Assembly (NCBI GenBank): GCA_023853785.1 | Contig: JAJIRX010000209.1 | Coordinates: 1 to 46,526 of the forward strand | Direction of reading: 5' to 3' | Source of the DNA: Psilocybe azurescens | Lineage: Eukaryota > Basidiomycota > Agaricomycetes > Agaricales > Agrocybaceae | Length of the DNA: 46,526 nt | Part shown: in pieces, positions 10,017 to 20,952 of the stretch | Position numbering within the stretch: the first letter of the stretch is position 1 | Layout of the letters: every line of letters starts with the position of its first letter | Program-made: the position numbers and the translations under genes | Notes under the pieces: generated by a model | Database searches by the model: none | What the model saw: the letters and a program-made list of their open reading frames with translations, nothing else | What the model was told of the DNA's origin: nothing

Positions 10017-11060
10017 TTAAATGTAGAAGGATTCCATGATGGAGGCTGGATCAAATAAAAGAATGTCGACATCATCATCGTCATCCTCAACCACAGTATC
10101 GTTATCAGTATCAAAGTTTTCTGTAAGTGAATATTTAGCTGTACTCTTATAGAAATAATAGCACCAAATACCTATTGTAGAGTTAAATAGATCAACTCGC
10201 TGTTGAATATGATCACCGTCTGCCCATGCTACCAAATTCTTTAAATGAAGAAGCATAAGATTTATGCTTTCCTTGTAGTGTGAATATTGGTCTGAATCGG
10301 TTCTTCTAAGCTGAACAAGACCAGCATCAAAAGCAGCTTTTGATACTTCAATGGCAAAAAAGGTGGATGGATAGATGTCTTGAAAATAAGCTGAATAATT
10401 CAGAGCAACTGATAACCGAAGAGGATGTAGAGGGTGAAAAGACGTGGCCGCTATATTCCAGGCATCTCTATAGGCCATATGAGAGTTGTTTGATTGTGAA
10501 CAAATCTGTCTGGATCAAGTTCACATAGATATCGGTGGAAGTCTCCTTTCCTGCCAACAAATACTTTTTAATGAATTTAGTCAAGAAAAAGATGGAAACG
10601 ATGTACAACTTTAAATAAAAACATTGGCTTCATCGCTGTCAGCTAAGGAATCATTCTGGAGTCCAGAAGAGAAAGTATTTTTCTAGAATAGAGGTTGCCC
10701 GTTGCATGATAACTTTTGGAACCGTGGAAGTAAATGAATGCAGATGGTCTGAACCATTTCTCATGATTGGGAGTGTATGCCAAATCTTTCTCAGAGGGAG
10801 AACCATTTTACGATAGGCAAATGCTACTAGATCCCTTTGTTTTCTGGAGAAAGGCTCATTGCCACTTGCAATTCCTGTTGATGTATTCTATTGCATCTAA
10901 GTGTAGATATGATGTTAACTGTTTGAAATTCAGAAATGCTGAACACTTTACCAGGATAACAATGCGCTGAGATTGCAATTTCTGCAAGAACAAAATATGA
11001 TTTTCTGGCAGTTATTGGATCAAGCCTTTGCCTTCCAGTTGAGCTGGGAATGAGGCTTGA
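10017..11060 (-). pseudogene. 14-3-3 family protein, broken
   Basis: 14-3-3 proteins are all-helical dimers that bind phosphoserine peptides. The minus strand shows KSYFVLAEIAISAHCYP (helix A-B), RKQRDLVAFAYRKMVLPLRK (the ERNLLSVAYKNV helix C block), KGDFHRYLCEL (the KGDYYRYLAE block that lines the binding groove), AYRDAWNIAATSF, HPLRLSVALNYSAYFQDIY, SKAAFDAGLVQL and LMLLHLKNLVAWADGD (family: LALNFSVFYYEI, AKQAFDEAIAEL, LLRDNLTLW). The tail continues into an acidic stretch VVEDDDDDVDILLF and stops at 10017. The frame shifts between RYLCEL and AYRDAW (about 10480) and stops occur near 10640-10680, where an intron may also lie. It diverges from the Ser-rich ORF by about 300 bp. The assignment is firm for the C-terminal half and weaker for the N-terminal half. 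Confidence 0.82.
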
Positions 11061-11426
11061 GGGAGGGTCTGGAGGGGTGGGAGTAGCTGGCATAGAATGG
11101 CGACACCAGAAACCAAAGAGTGTGGTGAAAAACATGGGTCTGTAGTAGAGTGTAGGATAAATTAAATGCTTCTAACAGGTGAAAATCAGTGAAATATAAA
11201 AGAACATACATGTCAATAATGTTGTGGATATGAAAACAGAAAATGAATGTGTAATATGTATGCTGTGTGCAGTCCGTGAACTTGCTGTGTGACTGTGTGT
11301 TAGTAAGCAATCACGCATTCTGTCAGCAATGCGTTGATTCCCACAACTTCACCAAAGTTCAGATTACTACGTGATTCTGTTCAACATATCTACTGCCAAT
11401 GTCCATATCTGTAGCAGCTATACACA

Positions 11427-12150
11427 TTGTCAGCAATGTCTTCTCCATTTCTAAGCTCCAAGGACTATAGGCCACATTCAAAATCATTGACTCCATCACC
11501 ATCTACAAAATCTGATACACCATTATCACAGACACGCTGGCCAGAATCAGAAATTTCAAGCTCTCTGCTTATAAGATCTTCACCTCATTTGCAAGGCAGA
11601 TGGGTATCTTTTAGCTCTTCACCTCATATACAAAGCAAACATACTTCATTTTCATCACAAATATGCAATTCTCCAGTTCTAGACCAGCAATCTCCAATCG
11701 TAACGAGTCACCGACACCTATCTCTAGCTTTGTCTTCTCAGAAACATTCTGGTTTCTATTCATCTCCAACTCCTATGGCCTCTCAAACTCTGGGTATCTC
11801 CTCTATCTCATCTTCAAGTGAATCTATTATCAATACTAGACGTCATCAACATTCTACAAAGCCTATTTTTCCAAAAAGCGCCAGTTCAAGAAAAACATCA
11901 GCCCAAAAACACATCATTAATATCATCCAGCACATTCTATAAGAAGAAAACACCATCTCTGAAACTTTTCTATGCAACAAACTAGCCCATGTTCAAGCAT
12001 ATCGGAATCGCACCCTGACATCATCTATTCAAGCTGCTAGGATTGCAAAAAAATTGGCCTCTGATTTGTCTACTGTATCCACATTTCAAATGTGATTGCA
12101 GAAAGAATACAATGCTGTGCTAAAGCTTTCTGAAGCTCTTCAAATGTATG
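11427..12150 (+). pseudogene. Ser-rich ORF upstream of the Plavaka transposase
   Basis: An ORF of 171 codons from ATG 11427 is very rich in Ser, Thr, Pro and His. It ends at TAA 11940-11942, but the same frame continues with well-behaved helical sequence (NKLAHVQAYRNRTLTSSIQ, AARIAKKLASDLSTV) interrupted by a TGA at 12093-12095, then QKEYNAVLKLSEALQM and a possible GT donor at 12145. Both stops could come from C-to-T change (CAA to TAA, CGA to TGA). It may be an accessory gene of the adjoining transposon or an unrelated gene; I know no homologue. Confidence 0.45.
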
Positions 12151-12322
12151 TCCATATCGTTCACATTATTCTACATTATCTAATATTAGACTCTCAGATG
12201 ATTACTAATTTCTATATGACTCAATATACACTTCATGTCGTATCACACGCTAATATATTTGTTATTATCTCTTCTTCATCTACCAGCTTTATCACTGCTC
12301 ATCTATTTTCTCTTATTCTATC

Positions 12323-15300
12323 ATGAGCTATCGTTGTGAGGCTACATGTGGTAGATATTTCAAAACATCCAAAGGCCTCAATTCACATCTCAGCACCGCC
12401 AAATCATGCGCTTGGTATATGAAAGGAAAGCTATGGAACTTGGGACCTGTAAACACCAACATTTCAACGAGACATCAAAACAACAGAAGAGCAAGCAGAA
12501 GGTGGAAATCTCTTTGATGTCAGTCTAGACGGTGAAGAAAATCTTCCAGAAGAGCAGGATTGGGACGACTACGATCCAATGAATCATGAGGACTTGATTT
12601 TGATATGTCAGCTCTTCAAGCAGGTGGAAGCCATCGAGATGAGTTCCACTTCATTCCCAATACTCCAGAGCTACCAGAGGATGGCGTTGAAGGAGAAGAT
12701 GGTCCTGGTCCACAAACCGCTGCCAATAGGATCCAGTCAGCTGCTTTGCACTATAGTAAAGTTTTGGATGATGATGAAGATGATCGCACAATCATATGGA
12801 CCAAGAATGCTGGTGATATCATTCACCGTGTCATACCTCCCAAGTATATGCCAGAAGAAGAAATACCGCCATTGGAGCAAGTAATTTTGCTCCCTTTGCC
12901 TCAGAACTTGACTGGAAAGTCGCTCAGTGGGCAGTGATGGATGGACCTGGTCATAACACATTTGATAGACTGCTGGCCATACCAGGAGTGAGCATCATTT
13001 ATTCATATTTAGTGTGTTTTGCTAAAATTTCACAAAGGTCGGTAGAAAAATTAGGCCTTTCATACAAGAACATATCGCAGTCCTTCATCAAAATTAGACA
13101 ACATACCAGAAAAGGCAGGAGAGTGGCAAAGCGAAACATCTATTTTTCAAGGACAAACCTAGCGAAACATTCACAATCCGCTTTGGTGATCCTATTGCTG
13201 CTATTCAAAGCTTGTGGAAAGATCCTCATTTCTCTAAGGATATGGTGTATGCACCTGCCAAGATATTCTCTGGTGAAAAATCTGGGAAATCGTATATTCT
13301 CAGAAATGTGGACAGGAAAATGGTGGCACGTTTTACAGGTACATTTTACTGTTTTTTGGGAGGATTTCTTACTCAGCTTGTATATTTCAGTCAATGCTGC
13401 CACTCGGTGCTACTGTTGCTCCTGTTATCATAGCCACCGACAAGACGCAACTTACTCAATTTTCAGGAAATAAATCTGCTTACCCGGTATATCTCACAAT
13501 TGGAAACATTCCAAAAGCTACACGAAAAGCCTTCCAAACATGCCTGTGTCCTTATTGCATATCTGTCAGTTGACAAACTTGATCGGTCCAAAATGAATGA
13601 TCAGCAGCATCGGTCTCTGCGTGTCCAACGTATTTTCCATGATTCCATGCGCATTGTCCTTCAGCCTTTAATTGATGCCGGTCAAAAAGGTGTGGAGATG
13701 GTCAGCGCTGATGGAGCTGTTTGCAAAGTCCATCCAATCCTTACCTGCTATGTCGCTGATTATCCAGAACAATGTCTTGTAACATGCACCAAATATGGAA
13801 CATGTCAAATGCAAGGCTCCAGCTATAGAACTTGGAAACAAAGAACCTCATGAACGAAGAACTCAGGAGTGGACAAAATCCATACTTCAAGAGAGTAACC
13901 AGCGTGCAAATGGGAATCCAAATTCATTCCATAACTTTTGCATGTCATATGATGTGGCGGGTAGCGTTTATCAACCTTTTGGGATGGATTTCCTCTTACC
14001 AATATTCATCGATCTATTACACCAGACGTTTTGCATCAGCTGTATCAAGGGGTGTTCAAACATCTGGTAGCTTGGTGTCAGAAAATTCTATCCCCTGCTC
14101 AACTGGATCAACGTATACGATGTCTTCCTATTGGATATGGGCTACGTCATTTCAAAATGGAATATCTGCACTTTCACAAATCTCGGGTCCAGAGAGGAAA
14201 AATATGGCTAAAATTCTACTCGGTTGCCTAATTGGAAGCATACCTACCAAGGCTGTGGTCGCTATCACTGCTCTTCTTGACTTCATTTATCTTGCTCAGT
14301 ATACTACACACAGTACAGAAACACTTGGCTATCTTCAGAGTGCATTGAATACATTTCACCAACATCGCGACTACTTTATCCAAACAGGAGTACGAAAGGA
14401 CTTCAACATTCCAAAATTCCATTCTCTTCTACACTATGTGGAGGCTATCAGAGACGTTTGGCACTACTGACAACTACAACACTGAGCTATTTGAACGGCT
14501 TCATATTGATTTTGCCAAACATGGATGGAGAGCTACAAATCAGAGAAACGAATTTCCTCAAATGATTCGCTGGCTTTCTCGTCGAGAAAAGATTGTGGGT
14601 TTTGACATCTATCAAAAATCACTTCAATCGTCCAAATCATCACCGGCATCCCAATTTACACAAGCCAAAACCAAACAGCTTTTTGATAATCATGGCGACA
14701 TCGGAAATGGCTCCTCCTACCTCCAGTGCTATAATGCCTTTCAAGCAGCTTCAAAAGCCACCTATATCGATTTCTAAAGAGCCTAATTTTCCCAACCGAT
14801 CACTTTCCATTATTGAAGAAAAACATATGGCGCCACATTTTTCCTATTATTTGAAGGTTTTTTAAACCAATACTCCGATACTCCTACTACCAATCGGAAT
14901 TTTGGATAATATACCACTTCCATTCACAAAAGTTGATGTTTATAACATGTTTTGATTCCATCCTGAAGTAATTGACGGTGAAATGACATGGAGGAAAACG
15001 ATATTGTTAAGGCTCTTCCAAAGTCTGACAAACTTCCACATGGCCGATTTGATACCGTTGTTGCTATTGTCAACATTGATGCAGAATCAACAGGACTGAT
15101 AGGTATGATATAGACTTTATATTGATTCCAAATTGCGGGCTAATCTTCATTTTTTAGGGACAAAAATTGGTCGTGTTCGTGTTATATTTACTCTGCCAAA
15201 GTTCACAGAGACATATGCTGGTAGAGCTCCATCATCACCGAAATGGCCAAAAGGACCTTTGGCATATATTGAATGGTATTCACCTTTATCTAAAAGAGCA

Positions 15301-15506
15301 GAAGAACATCATGGTATGATGTATCGCATTAAAACAGTGATGACTACAACAACTCCTACAAGGCCACAAGGCACAATTATACCTCTGGCCAATATACGAC
15401 AAAGCTGCATGCTATTTCCTGCTTTTCCCAGGGGTCTGTCCCTTCTGAATGGTCTTCTGCAAATATTTTAGACTCCACAAACACATTTTTGTTAATAACT
15501 GGTTAA
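12323..15506 (+). pseudogene. Plavaka-type DDE transposase, frameshifted
   Basis: Plavaka is a transposase lineage common in Agaricomycete genomes. The protein starts at ATG 12323 with a C2H2-type finger (C-x3-C-x12-H-x5-C: MSYRCEATCGRYFKTSKGLN). It continues with IIWTKNAGDIIHRVIPP, NFAPFASELDWKVAQWAV, KDPHFSKDMVYAPAKIFSGE, LPLGATVAPVIIATDKTQLT, QFSGNKSAYPVYLTIGN, HACVLIAYLSVDKLD, GVEMVSADGAVCKVHPIL, YVADYPEQCLVTCTKYGTC, TPDVLHQLYQGVFKHLVAWC, ALLDFIYLAQYTTHS, FNIPKFHSLLHYVEAIR, YNTELFERLHIDFAKH and, after introns, IGRVRVIFTLPKF, GPLAYIEWYSPLS and SSANILDSTNTFLLITG with a stop at 15506. At least five frame changes (for example near 12875, 13530, 13800, 14170 and 14460) break the protein. Terminal inverted repeats were not found by eye. 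Confidence 0.88.
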
Positions 15507-16419
15507 GTAAATATAGCTATCAAACTATATGGTAGTTCTTTAATAAAGCTTTGCATATTACTTGTTATATATTGTGAACAATGAGAGGAATTTTAAATCC
15601 ACTTGATGTATTTTTCAATACACAAACTACTTAAGACAATCTGGGGAAAAAATTCTTTAGTAATTGCTTAAAGATTTCTGAGAGTTTTACGTATATCTTT
15701 AATTTCCCAAAGACTCTAAAGCAGCTTGGGGCAAATTAAAGATCAGAAGTTACTTTGTAAATATGTCATTTACCTAAGTTGATCTGAGATCAAAAGTCAT
15801 TTTCCTGATGGGTGCACTACTGATTATGGTTATGTCAGGGATATACTTGGATGGCACAGTTTGTAAACCTGATTGTCTATGTCGATGGTTGTTTTGATAA
15901 AAGGCGGCAATTGCCCCAGCGATAATCCAAGATGGACTAATTAGACGACTAAAAGTGCATGGCATCTCTACCATCTTCATATACTGAAATAATAGACAGT
16001 CTTACTTCATCAATAGCCCGTCTGGCTTCTCAAAATTGGCGAAAATCATCGTAGATACCATTGGTTGGGGAAGCTCAGTGGTATTGAAGAATGGTGCGAC
16101 CCCAGTGTCAACTACTTGAATGTTGAAAATGAGGATCTCATTACTTGACCAGTCACTTCTACACTTAGTAGATCTCATGAGGTTGGCCATCATGATTGAA
16201 GGTTGAATGTTGAACATTTAGTTGGGTGAAGATGAGATCTGATTATATTGCAACTACTGGCAGCCACATACAAACAATATTGTTGCTTCATCTGCTTCAT
16301 CTGTATTCATACACTAAGTATCCGTTACCTTCCGAGCTTGGTAGTTATCCTACCTTGCAAGGGCGTATATGAACAGGTTGAGATCAGGGGACCGCCAATG
16401 GCTGCATGAACCAAAATTT
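15507..16419. other. no gene assigned
   Basis: AT-rich sequence follows the Plavaka stop. A minus-strand pair of frames (16002-16217 and 15774-15980) has some coding-like character (VVDTGVAPFFNTTELPQP) but no recognisable family. They may be exons of a decayed gene. Confidence 0.3.
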
Positions 16420-16986
16420 TTAAAAAATCAGCAAAGACCACAGGAGCAAAAGCAAGAAAGAGAAGAAAGAAGAGCAAGTGTACAAAATTCCCTCTGCATT
16501 AAACCCAAACTCCCTTTCTCCTCCTTCTTGTGCCCCAACACCGAGCCACTCCTCCACCCCCACAATGACCTCCCTCAAATACTCCTTCCCAACGAAATAC
16601 TTATCCCACACCGCCGCCTCCACACTCCCCAGGCCCAACCACTGCACCAAACTAAAATACAATGGCAAGTCAAATGTGTCTGTGGCGGGCGCATACATGG
16701 TGTTCGTGGTGCGTTTTTGCATGGGCGTATGGAAGCTCTGAGTGAGGAGAGAGATGACCATGAACCCGTGAGAGAATGATGCGAGGTGTGTCAGTGTGTG
16801 TGTATGTGTGTGCATGCATGTGTTAGGACGAGGGAAAGGAAGGGAAAGAGAAGAGGAAGAAAAGAACACACAGAATCCTGCTCGTCCCACCCATATCCTT
16901 CCCAGAAAGCCCTCATACCCCTTGGCCTGCATCCTGAAACAAAGTGACTGGTGGCTCGCCCGTTGCTTCTTCCCCGGTATCAGCAC
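16420..16986 (-). CDS. unrecognised ORF, 188 codons
   Basis: The frame contains SHGFMVISLLTQSFHTPM, YAPATDTFDLPLYFSLVQWL and KYFVGKEYLREVIVGVEEWL, which look like real protein sequence with aromatic/hydrophobic segments. It also includes a His-Thr run produced by a GT microsatellite (16784-16823), so part of the frame may be intron or artefact. The C-terminal SSFFSFLLLLLW is likely intronic or low complexity. I do not recognise the family. Confidence 0.35.
   Translation of the reverse strand: MLIPGKKQRASHQSLCFRMQAKGYEGFLGRIWVGRAGFCVFFSSSSLSLPFPRPNTCMHTHTHTLTHLASFSHGFMVISLLTQSFHTPMQKRTTNTMYAPATDTFDLPLYFSLVQWLGLGSVEAAVWDKYFVGKEYLREVIVGVEEWLGVGAQEGGEREFGFNAEGILYTCSSFFSFLLLLLWSLLIF
16784..16823. 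repeat. GT-rich microsatellite
   Basis: An imperfect (GT)n/(GTAT) tract with an embedded GCATGCATG; simple sequence. Confidence 0.85.
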
Positions 16987-17629
16987 GTTTTCTCCCTTCC
17001 ATCCCCAAGCCTATGCTGCCCAACCTAATAGTGGTGGCCTTGCTGAGCCCTTTCCTGAGTCCCTCCGGCATTGGAGACATTTGGAACACAAAACTGAAAA
17101 CGGAACAAAGCTGAGTACTAGAGGGAAGTTCAGTTATAGAATAAATGGAGGATTTGAGCAATGCTCAGCAGTGGTGGTTTGCAAGTGGTTTGAGATAGGG
17201 AAAAACGCAAAGTGCCTGGCTCAGCAAAACTGCAGTAACACGGACTGTCACTAACTGTCTCTTGATCATTTCTCATATGAAAGTTGTTGAACAAAATTTA
17301 ATTGCAGCGGAACTTTGGTGATCAACTTGTCGTGAGTTTTCATCCTTGTATGACAATTTGAATCTTGTCCAACAGTATGATATACAAGCATGTATAAAAA
17401 CCCAACACGAGACGAGCCGTGTTGGTCGCCAGATCATTGGCTGTTGTATCCAACATAGAAGCATCTGAATAGAAGAGATACAGAAGAAAAAAAGACACTA
17501 AAGAAACCCACCATTGAAACTCGCATAAGCACGTACAACAATAACCGTAACTGGAGGTCTTTACCCTCACCCATATATTCGGGTGGAGTTTGGTGACCTT
17601 TTTTGGCAGGTATCCCAGCCATTTAGGGT

Positions 17630-17775
17630 GGAGGCTCCACATGGAGTCCAGCTGGAATTGACCCATCCTCCATGTGGACCAATGTGGAGGATGTGGAAAC
17701 TCCATCTGGACTCCATGTGGAACTTTATTTGGAGTTCATGTGGAGTCCATATGGAGTTCCACATCCTCTACATGG
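17630..17775. repeat. cluster of inverted CCATGTGGA / TCCACATGG motifs
   Basis: The core TCCACATGGAGTCCAG and its near reverse complement CTGGACTCCATGTGGA (about 17637 and 17705) recur, mixed with further ATGTGGA copies. The motif is almost self-complementary, so the block can fold extensively. It resembles the subterminal arrays of the element at 18.9-21.4 kb but with a different core. Confidence 0.7.
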
Positions 17776-17829
17776 ATTCTGTTTGGGTTTAACCTCAATT
17801 GAATGATCTTGGCCATCCTATATTTGTAT

Positions 17830-18135
17830 TGATAAAGGTTGCCAAGTCTTTTGAACAAGTATTGTAAAAAAACTTGGGAAACTTGGCAAGAAACTAGTCA
17901 ATTTATTGTTGATTCATATCATTATATCAACCATCAAACAAGTGATTATCTATGCTGTAAATGGTGTAATCCAGCTCCATTAAATGGTTCTAGCAAAGAC
18001 TAAAGATGGAACAGAATATTTTCAACAAGCATTTAATATACAAGCATGTGAACAATTAAATTCATTGTTAGGTGGCTTTGATTCAATTCTAAAGCACATA
18101 AAATTTGGGAATTTTGATTGGTTTTACATTCAATG
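17830..18135 (+). pseudogene. transposase C-terminal fragment with ACEQLN..LGGF motif
   Basis: The plus strand reads DKGCQVFEQVL, then IVDSYHYINHQTSDYLCCKW and CNPAPLNGS (Cys-rich, possible metal-binding), a frameshift near 17995, and AFNIQACEQLNSLLGGFDSI followed by LKHIKFGNFDWF. The order Asp-Lys-Gly-Cys / VDxxHY / CxxWCNPxP / AFNTQACEQLNAWLGGF is one I associate with a repetitive transposase-like family of Agaricomycetes; naming of the superfamily is uncertain. A second copy of the terminal motif lies at 20702-20860. The fragment has stops and no N-terminus. Confidence 0.6.
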
Positions 18136-18354
18136 CTGTTCTATCAGCTCCTCCTCCGTCCTCTCCTCCCTCTGCCTCCTACACACATACATCCTGCACC
18201 CCCTCACTGCTGTCCTGTTCTCAATCCATACATTCCTAACTGTCCTGATCTATGCTGTCCTGCTCTTGCTCATTGTTGCTTTCACACCCAAATTGCAATA
18301 TGTACTGGGAATGATGTGGCGCTGGGGCATCCTCTGCTTCTTATTTCCACTGGC

Positions 18355-18470
18355 ATCCACCTGTAGTGGCTAAGGGAATGTATCAACCCCGGCAGTTGCC
18401 CAAAATGTGTTATGTATTCTGGCGGGCAATTGCCCAACTGCCCAATTTAATGTATGAGCAGCTTGACACC
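18355..18470 (+). repeat. dispersed repeat, copy 1 (CACCTGTAGTGGCTA...)
   Basis: Begins CCACCTGTAGTGGCTA and continues with GTATCAACCCCGGCAGTT; copy 2 is at 30108-30215 in the same orientation. The inner part contains the palindrome GGGCAATTGCCC. Possibly one end of a short non-autonomous element. Confidence 0.7.
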
Positions 18471-19739
18471 TAAGGTTCCCACCCCCGGTGCCTAGTTTGC
18501 TGGCACAAACCAATCAGATCACACCACCTAGTTAGCCTGCTTTTTGTTAAATCCTCTTACTCTCCGTTATTCCTATCCCTAAGTAATAAATACTACAAAG
18601 TTCATAGGGAAAAAGATAAGATATAAAGATAAGATATAAATGGCAAGTGGCTGATCGAAGGGCATGGGTGTGGCTTACAGTATCCGGTTTCCCGCCATGG
18701 TGCCATCAGGTGCACGCCAGCAGCGCCACACCAAATATAGAGCGACAGCTGTTGATGGCAATCTCCAGCATTGCTCTGCTGCCTTCTGCTCACTGTTGGA
18801 TGCAGCGAGCACATATATTCCACTGTTCCCAGCCTATTTCCTTCGCTTTTTTTACATACCCTTACTGTTAGAGGTCTTTACACGGCCCCCATTTTTTGGT
18901 CGGACTCTGGTCGGACTCTGTTGGACTTTCTATAATCAGAATGAAGATTTTTCTGGTCTAGGACTGCTGAAATTTTCCGGTGAGATTCCGGTGAATGTCC
19001 GACCAGACTACAAGTCCAACAGACTGTCCAGGTGGACTGTCCACTGGAATAATGCCAAACCAGCAGTCAAAGTCCAATAGAAATGACCGGACAGGACCAA
19101 CGGAAGTCCATCGGAATCCCACCAGACAAGACCAAGACTAACGGAAGTCCAACGGAAGTCCAATAGAAGTCCAATGGACAGCAAGCACAGAGGGTTGTTC
19201 ATATTAGTATTAATAAAAAAGAAAATATTAATAGAAAAATAGAACTTAGATTAATTAAAGAGACATCACACATAGAACACAGTAGAGAGTATAGAGTCAA
19301 TAGACTGATATATTTTTCTGAGTGTATATGGTCCTTATCAACAGAATTCTGTATTTTGTTCAGTCTGCAGGGTGGGCAGTCCGATGTGACAAGTTCAAAG
19401 TCACATGACATGTTTGTGAACCCGTGGCGCGGATTCATTTCTTCCCACCCTTCATCTTTCCCCCCACCACCACCCACCTTTCCCCTTCCCCCTCTTCGCT
19501 GAGTAGGCAGCTGTTCACAGCGAGGGAGAGCGAGTGCGGTGGGCCCCACCAGTAAGTCATCCGCTTCCCTATCGGAATGAGTCGGGCGCTAACAGATAAC
19601 ACAGTAGGTTTCCCCCCCAGCGGACCTGCATGGGGCTCACAACACCTGCCGATATGTGAGCAGTGCCCAGCGCTCACGCATTCAAATGCCCCACTGACCC
19701 CCTTTCGCAGCGCCGTCGTGTTGTTTTCGCTGCAAATCC

Positions 19740-20290
19740 CATCTGCCCTGTCGCAGCACACCGTGTCCTGTTGGATGGCCACCGCTGCCCATTTTGCATA
19801 TGGCACCTGCCCTGTCCCCTTTGGGCCGTCACCCTCCGTTTCACATACGGTGCCTGTTCCTTCCCCCTTCGGATCGTCATCCCCCTCATTTTGCATGCAA
19901 TAGCATACCGTGCCCTCTCGCACGGCCGTCGCCCTTTGTTTCGTATACGGTGCCCATTCCTTCCCCCTTTGGATCGTCATCCCCCCCATTTCGCATGTGA
20001 CAGCATACCATGCCCTCTTGCATGGCCGTTACTCTGTTTCGCATACAGCACCCGTCCCTTCCCCTTCGGATCATCATCCCCCCCCCTGTTTTTGCATGTG
20101 ATAGCACACTGTGCCCTCTCGCATGGCCATTGCCCTCTGTTTTGCATATGGCACCCACCCTGTCCCCTTTGGACCGCTGTTGCCCTCTGTTTTGCATGCA
20201 ACACCCATCCCATCCCCCTTTGGATTGTCACCTGCCCCTGTTTTACATGCTGTTGCCCTCTGTTTCACACCCACTCTGTCCAATTTCGTG
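19740..20290. repeat. GC-rich composite minisatellite
   Basis: Alternating degenerate units share the words TTCCCCCTTTGGATCGTCA, TTTTGCATG and TGCCCTCTCGCATGGCC, with a combined period of roughly 105-110 bp. The array lies inside the 18.9-21.4 kb element and keeps long open frames on both strands because of its composition; those frames are not treated as genes. Confidence 0.75.
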
Positions 20291-20569
20291 GTGTAGCTAC
20301 TTTCCTATACATACATTAGTGTAGTTACTTTCCTATATATACATGTTGTAGTTAGCTTTGTTATATACTATTTTCAAGCTCTCGGAATGTCTGGGTTAGC
20401 ATAAAACAGACATTTCCGTCAGATTGGACTTAGAATATTTTGAGAACAGCAGTTTCCGGTGAGAAAGGGCTTATGTAATGTCTGCCCAATTTGACAAGTT
20501 GCATAATCTGTTATCTCTTCCTTCATCCACCACCATCTAAGCTCATCCTAGTGACCTAGCTTCCTTACT

Positions 20570-20952
20570 ATGCCTCCCAAAGCTTCCAAGAACACTGCTA
20601 CTGTCCCTAACTCCCCTCCCAAGACTCGTAGAAGCACCAGAAAGCAGGCCAGGGCTGCATCTGCTATTGATGCCTCTGCTGCAGGGCATTTAATACTCAG
20701 GTAATTTTCTTTCTAGTCCTTGTAATTATTTATGTACTAATAGTATAACTGAAATAGGCCTGTGAGCAACTCAATGCATGACTTGGTGGTTTTGACTCCA
20801 TTCTCAAGAGAATGACACCTCAAAACTATAACTGGTTTATACATATCATGCTTTCTTATCACACAAGGAAGGTTCTTCAACAACAAGCTAAAAAAGGAGG
20901 AGTGACAGTCACTGATCAGCTGGAAGCAGATGGCAATGATGATGATAACTAG
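20570..20952 (+). pseudogene. internally deleted transposase gene
   Basis: ATG 20570 opens a basic exon (MPPKASKNTATVPN, then PPKTRRSTRKQARAAS) that looks like a nuclear-localising N-terminus. It runs into GCATTTAATACTCAG, which in another frame is AFNTQ; a GT...AG intron (20701-20756) follows, and the next exon reads ACEQLNA-stop-LGGFDSILKRMT, NYNWFIHIMLSYHTRKVL and an acidic end with a stop at 20952. The AFNTQ-ACEQLN frame matches the fragment at 17.8-18.1 kb, so the N-terminal exon seems joined to the transposase C-terminus by a large deletion that also shifts the frame. A TGA at 20779-20781 replaces the expected Trp. Confidence 0.6.

Noticed and set aside
19435..20319. Long overlapping ORFs on both strands (for example 218 codons at 19663 plus, 184 codons at 19435 minus)
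   Set aside because: They follow the C-rich minisatellite composition; peptides are periodic Cys/Pro/His or Gly/Thr/Arg repeats without domain character.
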